This document shows positions 58,334 to 64,000 of a stretch of 64,000 nt of DNA, piece after piece. A program made the position numbers and the translations under genes. How positions within the stretch are numbered: the stretch's first letter is position 1; each line of letters opens with the position of its first letter. The stretch spans positions 1,426,001 through 1,490,000 of the forward strand of contig NZ_FTPP01000001.1 in NCBI RefSeq assembly GCF_900156345.1, given 5' to 3'. The DNA comes from Pontibacter indicus. Lineage in GTDB: Bacteria > Bacteroidota > Bacteroidia > Cytophagales > Hymenobacteraceae. The notes under the pieces are model-generated. The model was not told where the DNA came from. It did no database searches and was given only the letters and a program-made list of their open reading frames with translations.

Positions 58334-61051
58334 CTACACGGGCAGGTATACCCTGAAAGTAGTGCCTGCGTTTGCCTTGCTCTCCACCTCTATTTTGCCG
58401 TCGGCGTTCTCCACTATTTTCTTCACCATGTAAAGCCCGATGCCGGTGCCTTCCACATGGTCGTGGAAGCGCTTGAATAAGGTAAAAAGGCTTTTTCGCT
58501 GTGCAGTGGTCATGCCGAGCCCGTTGTCCGCGAAGGTCAGCACCTGGTAGTGATCCGACTGGTGGCAACTGATCTGCACGTGTGGGGTCCTGTGTGGGGA
58601 GCGGTATTTCACGGCGTTGGAAAGCAGGTTGTAGACCACGCTCCGCAGGTTTTTGCGCGAGAAGCGGACGGTTGTTTTGGGTGCTATGTCCACATCCAGC
58701 ACAGCTTGGGTCGAGGTTAACAAAGGCGCCAGGTCCAGGGTCACTTCTTCGATCACCTCCGCCACATGCACCTGCTCGGCATTGAACTCATAGGCTTGCT
58801 GGAGCTTGGCCACTTCAGTCAGACTGTCGATGGTTTTCTTGAAACGCTCCACTGAGCCTTTCATCATTTCCAGTATCGCCTCTGTATCATCTTTCTGATC
58901 ACCTATAGAGGTATGCCCATCAGTCAGGAGCGTCAGCAGGCCTTCTATGTTGAGGATGGGCGCTTTGAGGTCGTGGGAGGCGGTATAGATGAAATTATCC
59001 AGGTCGTTGTTGATGCTGATCAGGTGCCTGTTCTTGATCTCTAATGCCTCCTCGTGTTCTTTGCGTTCGTGCACGTCGGTAGCTGTTCCGTACCAGCCGG
59101 TTATGTTGCCCGCGCTGTCGCGTTGGGGAAGGGCGCGGCTCAGGTGCCAGCGGTGGTTGCCGTCCTGCATGCGAAGCCTGTGCTCTATCTCGTAGGGCGT
59201 ACCCGTTTGCACGGCCTTGTGCCAGGCTGCGGAGGTGGCCTGCTCGTCCTCTTCCAGTACCATGCTCTCCCAGTGCCAGTTGCCGTCCGGCAGTTTTCTG
59301 GCCCCGGAAAACTTAGCTACGCGTTCGTTGTAGTACGTTACCTTCCCGTCCGGTTTGGCGATCCACACGATCTGCGGCATGGCGTCGGCCAGGTTTTGCA
59401 GGTCGCGGGTGCTTTGCTCTACCTGTCGCTGGGCCAACACCTCTTCGGTTACATCAATGGCGGTGTGGTGAATGCCGTATACCTCCCCTTCTTTGTTGAA
59501 GAGCGGCTTGTAGGTAAAGTTAAAATAGCCGGGCACCAGGCGACCGTCTATTTCCAGTTCGGCTTTTTCTTTTGTGCCCACGTAGGCCTCGCCGCTTGCA
59601 TACACCTTCTCCAACAAGGCCGGGAACGGCTGGTCCTCCAATTCCGGCAGGGCTTTGCGAAATGTTTTCCCGACCACCGAACTGTCTTTTCCCCAATAGC
59701 TCAGCATGATGTCGTTGGCATATTGTATGGTCAGGTTTTCGCCCAGGTATAGGGCCGTGGCAATGGGAGCTTCTTCGATCAGGGTGCGGTAACGCCACTC
59801 GCTTTCAGCTATTCTTTCCCGCGCCTCGTTGAGCTCAGTCACATCCGCCCCCGTGTTGATGACCCCGTATACCTCACCGGCGGTATTGAACAGGGGCGTC
59901 ATGCTCAAGTCAAAAAAATGCGTCCGCAGCTCTCCGCCTACTACCAGGTCCAGTCTGTGGTTTTTGGCATGGAAAGCTATACCCGTGGTATAAACTTCTT
60001 CCAGCTGTTCGAACACCTGCTGGTTCTCCAGCTCGGGCAACACATCTTTGTACAGCTTGCCCACAATGTCGTTGCCTTTGCCCAGTCCGTCTTTGATCGC
60101 TTGGTTGGCGAACTGTATACGCATTTCGCGGCCCACATATACCCCAATCGGGTGGTGGGAGCTTTCGATAAAAGAGCGCAGCTGCAACTCGCTTTCCTCA
60201 ACCTTTTGGCGGGCCTGCACCTGCTCCGTCACATCGTGCACCACACTGAACACACCGGAGGCCACCGTGTCGCCGGGGTTGGCATAGTAGGGCTGGTACA
60301 CGAAATTGTAATAGCAAAGTTCTTCGGAGTCGTTTTTTACCAGGGTCACGGGATACTCCGCGGCATAGAATGGCTGGCCTGTATTGCGCACCTGGTCCAG
60401 GAGGTCTGGCAATCCCTGGCCTGCGGCTTCCGGAATGGACTCAAACAGCGGTTTGCCAATTATATCGGACGTTTTGCCCAGCAGGCTGAGCATTTCCCCG
60501 TTCGCGAGCTCTACCCTGTTTTCAGGGCCGGCTACAATGCACACCGCCACTGGTGCCTGCAGAAACAGGCTGTATTTTTGTTCAATTTCACGGAGGGCGG
60601 CGGCTTTCTTCTCGGCCAGTACCTGCGCTGTAATTTCAGCCGAGGTGTGCAGGATGTAGCGCAGCTTGCCTGCCACATCTAGTATGGGCTTGTTGGTTGT
60701 TGTCCAGTAGCGCTCCTCAAACACGCCGGCTTCTCCTGCCACATCATACCGCATGGTGGGTATCTGGCCGGGCTTTTTGCTTTGCATAACCCGCATGAGG
60801 GAAGCCTGCAGGTTGGATGGGCCTGAAGCGGACGCGTCTTCCGGGTTCTCGGGGTATACCTCGAACACACCTTTGCCCACTACCTCATGCCGCTCATGCC
60901 CGGTCAGGCGTAGCTGCTCGTCGCTTGCGGCCAGTATGGTAAAATGGGGAGGGTTGGGTTGCAGCAACAGGAAATTGCCTGCCAGGGAGTTGAACACTTC
61001 TTGAAAGTCCGGAGCCGGAATGTCTTTCCCGACAGAATTAGCTTGTTGCAT
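58334..61051 (-). CDS. Multi-PAS sensor histidine kinase (orphan)
   Basis: A 905-residue kinase counted from ATG 61051; an ATG at 61084 would add 11. Five PAS-type units fill residues about 15-650, recognisable by VEESELQLRSFIESSHHPIGVYVG, IAESEWRYRTLIEEAPIATALYLG and the WHWESMVLEEDEQATSAAWH PAS_3-like unit. The kinase core has FIYTASHDLKAPILN with His693, YNLLSNAVKYR, ADNGLGMTT and GIGLYMVKKIVENADGKIEVESK. No regulator is adjacent. The first PAS (LAASDEQLRLTGHERHEVVGKGVFEVYPENP) resembles those of the kinases at 19680 and 34411. Confidence 0.92.
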   Translation of the reverse strand: MQQANSVGKDIPAPDFQEVFNSLAGNFLLLQPNPPHFTILAASDEQLRLTGHERHEVVGKGVFEVYPENPEDASASGPSNLQASLMRVMQSKKPGQIPTMRYDVAGEAGVFEERYWTTTNKPILDVAGKLRYILHTSAEITAQVLAEKKAAALREIEQKYSLFLQAPVAVCIVAGPENRVELANGEMLSLLGKTSDIIGKPLFESIPEAAGQGLPDLLDQVRNTGQPFYAAEYPVTLVKNDSEELCYYNFVYQPYYANPGDTVASGVFSVVHDVTEQVQARQKVEESELQLRSFIESSHHPIGVYVGREMRIQFANQAIKDGLGKGNDIVGKLYKDVLPELENQQVFEQLEEVYTTGIAFHAKNHRLDLVVGGELRTHFFDLSMTPLFNTAGEVYGVINTGADVTELNEARERIAESEWRYRTLIEEAPIATALYLGENLTIQYANDIMLSYWGKDSSVVGKTFRKALPELEDQPFPALLEKVYASGEAYVGTKEKAELEIDGRLVPGYFNFTYKPLFNKEGEVYGIHHTAIDVTEEVLAQRQVEQSTRDLQNLADAMPQIVWIAKPDGKVTYYNERVAKFSGARKLPDGNWHWESMVLEEDEQATSAAWHKAVQTGTPYEIEHRLRMQDGNHRWHLSRALPQRDSAGNITGWYGTATDVHERKEHEEALEIKNRHLISINNDLDNFIYTASHDLKAPILNIEGLLTLLTDGHTSIGDQKDDTEAILEMMKGSVERFKKTIDSLTEVAKLQQAYEFNAEQVHVAEVIEEVTLDLAPLLTSTQAVLDVDIAPKTTVRFSRKNLRSVVYNLLSNAVKYRSPHRTPHVQISCHQSDHYQVLTFADNGLGMTTAQRKSLFTLFKRFHDHVEGTGIGLYMVKKIVENADGKIEVESKANAGTTFRVYLPV

Positions 61052-61314
61052 GCAGTGGCTGGTAAGTAATGTGGAAAGATACACAATTACGAAGCAGGAT
61101 TAATTCCATTCTGGTAGAATGTCAGTTTAAATCTGAAACTTACCTAACTTTCCCATCCGGCATATTGCCTGCAAGGTGCTTCCAAAATCAAATTTCCCTT
61201 TAGGCGCATGCAGGGGCACTGCGGGTAGATAACATAATCTTGCCGTCATGCAGCATCATTCTCCTTTATCCCTATCTTGCAGAAGAACCTCCAACCTTAT
61301 ACCTGACCAACCCC

Positions 61315-62103
61315 TTGCGTTACTTCTTTCACATCGGCTATAGTGGCACGCGCTACAAGGGCTGGCAGCGCCACCCCTATGGCGTAGGCGTGCAGCAGGT
61401 GCTGGAGGAGTGTCTGCAGAAGATTCTGAAGCAGCCAATTTCAATTGTGGGTTGCGGACGGACGGATGCGGGGGTGCATGCGAGCCAGTTCTTTTTTCAT
61501 TTGGATGTGGCGCAGCCCTGGGAGTTTGACATGCTTTTCCGGCTGAACAAAGTGCTGCCGCCCGATATTGCCGTGTTCGACATCCTGCCCGTGGAAGGCC
61601 AGCCCCACGCCCGCTTCGACGCCTGCCAGCGCAGCTACGACTACTTCATCCATACCTACAAAGACCCGTTTCTGCACGAGGCCAGCGCCCTATACCTTGT
61701 GCAGAACCTGAACCTGGATGCGATGCAGGCGGCCACTGCCCTGCTCCCCCTTTACTCCGACTACCGGAACCTCTGCCTTACGCCAGCCGAGCACGACAGC
61801 ACCATCTGCCACATCACAGAGGCTCACTGGCAGACAAACCCGCAAGGCGACCGGCTGCGCTTTCACATCTCAGCCAACAGGTTCCTGAGCCGCATGATCC
61901 GCATTCTGGTGGGTCAACTGCTACAGGTGGGCACTGGCACGCTCAGCCTCTCCGAGTTTGAAAGTTACCTGGCGCTGGAGCGAGCCCCCAAGCACCTGAA
62001 TCCAGCTTATCCGCAGGGGCTATACCTGTCCAAAGTCACCTACCCCTTCCTGGACCTACCGCCCCGAGCTTCGTTCCTGCCAGCCACACACGCATCGCTC
62101 TAG
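61315..62103 (+). CDS. truA: tRNA pseudouridine(38-40) synthase TruA
   Basis: A 262-residue enzyme that isomerises uridines 38-40 in the tRNA anticodon arm. The TTG at 61315 begins the family's conserved start (RYFFHIGYSGTRYKGWQRHP); no in-frame ATG precedes it, and a TTG at 61240 would add 25 unrelated residues. The catalytic motif GCGRTDAGVHA places Asp51. FDACQRSYDYFIHTYKDPF, FHISANRFLSRMIRILVGQLLQVG and the C-terminal GLYLSKVTYP are further family blocks. The function should be essentially housekeeping. Confidence 0.9.
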   Translation: MRYFFHIGYSGTRYKGWQRHPYGVGVQQVLEECLQKILKQPISIVGCGRTDAGVHASQFFFHLDVAQPWEFDMLFRLNKVLPPDIAVFDILPVEGQPHARFDACQRSYDYFIHTYKDPFLHEASALYLVQNLNLDAMQAATALLPLYSDYRNLCLTPAEHDSTICHITEAHWQTNPQGDRLRFHISANRFLSRMIRILVGQLLQVGTGTLSLSEFESYLALERAPKHLNPAYPQGLYLSKVTYPFLDLPPRASFLPATHASL

Positions 62104-62225
62104 CTATACCTGTCGCGCTCCTCTCCACCCCGACCCGATTTCAAGAGAATAAACAGGCGACAGAGTGCCATTCATTTTCTATCTTCACCGTACACATACC
62201 TTCTGCTCACCTAAAACCAAACGCC

Positions 62226-63257
62226 ATGCAAACACGCTTCTCCATGCGCCAGCTTTCCCCTGTCGCTTCCGAAAATGCCAGCACTTCTATACCTTCTGTG
62301 GCCGACTACCACAACTATACCGGCACGGACCACGAACTGAGCGGTGGCGCCCGCCGCATCACCATCCATACCCCGAAAGGCGATTTTTTTGTCTGGACGA
62401 AGCGGGTGGGCAACAACCCAACCATGAAGCTGCTCCTACTGCATGGCGGTCCGGGCGGCACACACGAGGCTTTTGAGTGCTTCCATAGCTACCTGCCCAA
62501 GGCTGGCATCGAGTACTATTACTACGACCAGCTGGGCTCCCACTACAGCGACAAACCCGATGATACCAGCCTCTGGGAGATTGACCGCTTTGTAGAGGAA
62601 GTGGAGCAGGTGCGCCAGGCGCTGCAGTTGGACAAGAGCAATTTTTACCTGCTGGGCCATTCCTGGGGAGGCATCCTGGCCATGGAGTATGCGCTTAAGT
62701 ACCAGCAGCACCTTAAAGGTCTGATCATCTCGAACATGATGTCGAGTGTGCCGGCCTATAACCGCTATGCCGACGAGGTGCTGGGCCCGCAGATGCCCGC
62801 CGAGGTGCTGGCCGAGATCAAGCAGATTGAAGCGGCAAACGACTTTGAGAACCCGCGCTACATGGAATTGCTGCTGCCACACTTCTATACCCGGCACGCC
62901 CTGCGCATGCCCTTGGAGGAGTGGCCGGACCCGGCCCTGCGCATGCTCGACCACATGAACCAGCAGGTATACCTGCAGATGCAGGGACCAAGCGAGTTCG
63001 GTATCCGGGGCAACGCCTCGCTCCTCAACTGGGACCGCTCCCAGGACTTGCCGAAGATCAACGTACCCACGCTCACCATCGGCGGCCAGCACGACACCAT
63101 GGACCCGCAGCACATGGAGTGGATGGCCACACAGTTTCCGGATGGCCGCTATCACCATTGCCCCGAAGGCAGCCACATGGCCTTTTACGATGATCAGAAA
63201 ATGTATTTTGAAGGACTGGTCAAGTTTATGAAAGAAGTGGACCAGGTGGGGAGTTAG
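62226..63257 (+). CDS. Proline iminopeptidase-family alpha/beta hydrolase
   Basis: A 343-residue peptidase S33-type hydrolase. The oxyanion motif LLLHGGPGGTHE lies near residue 74, the nucleophile elbow GHSWGG gives Ser146, the acid is in GGQHDTMDP and the catalytic His in EGSHMAFYDD. YDQLGSHYSD is characteristic of bacterial proline iminopeptidases. There is no clear signal peptide, although the first 30 residues are poorly conserved. It removes N-terminal proline or related residues from peptides. It is followed by a repeat-rich gap. Confidence 0.88.
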   Translation: MQTRFSMRQLSPVASENASTSIPSVADYHNYTGTDHELSGGARRITIHTPKGDFFVWTKRVGNNPTMKLLLLHGGPGGTHEAFECFHSYLPKAGIEYYYYDQLGSHYSDKPDDTSLWEIDRFVEEVEQVRQALQLDKSNFYLLGHSWGGILAMEYALKYQQHLKGLIISNMMSSVPAYNRYADEVLGPQMPAEVLAEIKQIEAANDFENPRYMELLLPHFYTRHALRMPLEEWPDPALRMLDHMNQQVYLQMQGPSEFGIRGNASLLNWDRSQDLPKINVPTLTIGGQHDTMDPQHMEWMATQFPDGRYHHCPEGSHMAFYDDQKMYFEGLVKFMKEVDQVGS

Positions 63258-63287
63258 AGAGTTAGAGAGTTAGAGAGTTAGAGAGTT
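63251..63287. repeat. Tandem octamer (GAGTTAGA)4
   Basis: Four copies of GAGTTAGA plus a partial fifth begin inside the hydrolase gene's last codons, so the stop codon TAG is part of the first unit. The tract may vary in length. Confidence 0.9.
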
Positions 63288-63329
63288 TGTGAATCTCGAG
63301 TTCTGAGTCTCGGTTGCTGGATTTCGTAG

Positions 63330-63349
63330 GGACAGGTCGCGACCTGTCC
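63330..63349. repeat. 20-bp perfect palindrome of a widespread intergenic type
   Basis: GGACAGGTCGCGACCTGTCC is fully self-complementary and preceded by GTAG. Palindromes of this type (GTAGGG-ACAGGTCGCGACCTGT) are, from memory, found scattered in many unrelated bacterial genomes. Confidence 0.7.
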
Positions 63350-63365
63350 GAATCGTGCATGGGTG

Positions 63366-63415
63366 CTATACCTATACCTATACCTATACCTATACCTATA
63401 CCTATACCTATACCT
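63366..63415. repeat. Tandem hexamer array (CTATAC)8
   Basis: Eight uninterrupted CTATAC copies followed by CTG. The unit and the flanking CTG match the array at 44991. It lies in the 406-base gap 63258-63663, which holds repeats but no supported gene. Confidence 0.97.
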
Positions 63416-63454
63416 GAGGCGATGATTTCTGAAGGTGAGGCAACCTGCGCAAAA

Positions 63455-63490
63455 GACCTCGCAGTGTCCGGAGGTCCTGCGAGTGTCTGG
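63455..63490. repeat. Imperfect repeat/hairpin around GACCTC-GAGGTC
   Basis: GACCTC (63455-63460) is inverted at 63471-63476, and CGCAGTGTCC is echoed by CGAGTGTCTG nearby. It resembles intergenic GACCTCGCAG repeats of Bacteroidota. Confidence 0.45.
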
Positions 63491-63663
63491 GTGAGCAGAA
63501 AATAGCCAAGACGCTAGGAAAGCGATTTATTCCAGAATTTATACCCTTCACATCGAGCATCCTGCTGTTCACGCGGTAATCGGGATTGTAATTCCGGATC
63601 TGCTGGATTATAGGTAAATTAGGTATTGCCGTTGATTTACTTATTCCACTAAACCATACCGCT

Positions 63664-64000
63664 ATGAAAATTTATTTACTCATTTCTTCCCTCCTGCTCT
63701 TCTCCATCATTTTGCTCTCCACACCGGTACTGAAACATCAGTCTAAAACAACTAAAAAGCCGGCTGTAAGCGCACTGCAGCAAGATCAGGAACAAATTAA
63801 GCGAGGGGAGCATCTGGTGCTTACCTCTGCGTGCCACGATTGCCACACGCCCAAAAAGATGACGGACAAAGGGCCGGTATTGGATTACGAACGCGCCCTG
63901 TCCGGACATCCGGCCAATGAACCGGCGCCTGAGGTCAACCGCAAGGAGATGGAGCAGAAAGGCTTGATTGTCACCAGTACCCTAACTGCCTGGGTCGGTC
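63664..64000 (+). CDS. Cytochrome c-type heme protein (3' end beyond window)
   Basis: The first 112 residues are visible. The N-terminal hydrophobic segment (MKIYLLISSLLLFSIILLS) is a signal peptide or anchor. RGEHLVLTSACHDCHTPKKMTDKGPV carries a heme-binding CxxCH motif (CHDCH) near residue 57. This arrangement is typical of small exported diheme or monoheme c-type cytochromes in electron transfer. The gene runs off the window, so the second part and any distal Met ligand cannot be seen. Confidence 0.85.
   Translation, partial: MKIYLLISSLLLFSIILLSTPVLKHQSKTTKKPAVSALQQDQEQIKRGEHLVLTSACHDCHTPKKMTDKGPVLDYERALSGHPANEPAPEVNRKEMEQKGLIVTSTLTAWVG

Noticed and set aside
1-64000. tRNA or rRNA genes
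   Set aside because: I looked through the gaps and found no cloverleaf with a TTCGA-type T arm or conserved rRNA sequence.

Overview
The window looks like chromosomal DNA of a member of the Bacteroidota, most likely Hymenobacteraceae and Pontibacter-like. The evidence is the TAnnTTTG-type -7 promoter boxes, a large single-chain PurL, YceI, DoxX and DUF4345 proteins, LytTR and NarL regulators beside Bacteroidota-style kinases, short Crp/Fnr regulators, a TolC/MFP/RND efflux operon, and moderately GC-rich coding DNA. This placement is inferred from gene content; no rRNA or other marker gene is present.

Layout. 1-9.5 kb: a Crp/Fnr regulator, an F420-type NADP reductase, YceI, DoxX, a DOPA-dioxygenase-like enzyme, an esterase, a QorB-like reductase, a DUF421 protein, a TetR regulator with its probable operator, small membrane proteins and a DUF5690 transporter-like protein. 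9.5-16.4 kb: a minus-strand operon of TetR, TolC, MFP and RND pump. 16.5-19.3 kb: DoxX, a Mug glycosylase, a cyanophycinase and a small unknown. 19.7-23.9 kb: a seven-PAS histidine kinase facing a NarL-type response regulator. 24-27.8 kb: purL. 28-31.6 kb: a LytS/LytTR pair with an AT-rich serine hydrolase gene between them. 32-39.6 kb: an EF-hand lipoprotein, pirin, two PAS kinases, a hexapeptide acetyltransferase and an unlisted 58-residue gene. 39.8-47.9 kb: SDR, small multidrug export protein, MBL lipoprotein, acyl-CoA synthetase, a CBM48-like protein and an AGCS symporter. 48.0-48.85 kb: a repeat cluster holding a DUF559 nuclease gene. 48.9-51.3 kb: hrpB. 51.3-54.7 kb: an AT-rich island. 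54.8-64 kb: a truncated AHSA1 gene, a DUF4345/Crp pair, trehalase, a third large PAS kinase, truA, a proline-iminopeptidase-like hydrolase, a repeat-rich gap and the start of a cytochrome c gene.

Three things stand out. First, the 7-mer AGGTATA/TATACCT occurs roughly 115 times outside tandem arrays by my eye count, against about 8 expected by chance. It lies inside genes, in gaps and across stop codons, and also forms two tandem (CTATAC)n arrays. Second, palindromic ends containing CCCCTTGAGGGG and AGGGGTGT bracket the DUF559 nuclease gene as a unit of about 560 bp. The same two ends, without the gene, form two related elements of about 133 bp at 27.9 and 48.7 kb. This looks like a minimal mobile element with MITE-like derivatives. 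Third, the low-GC island carries an unknown membrane protein, a GNAT protein overlapping an ASCH protein, and a nucleotidyltransferase-like protein. It is nearly free of the genome-wide 7-mer, which suggests recent acquisition and possibly a defence or toxin-antitoxin role.
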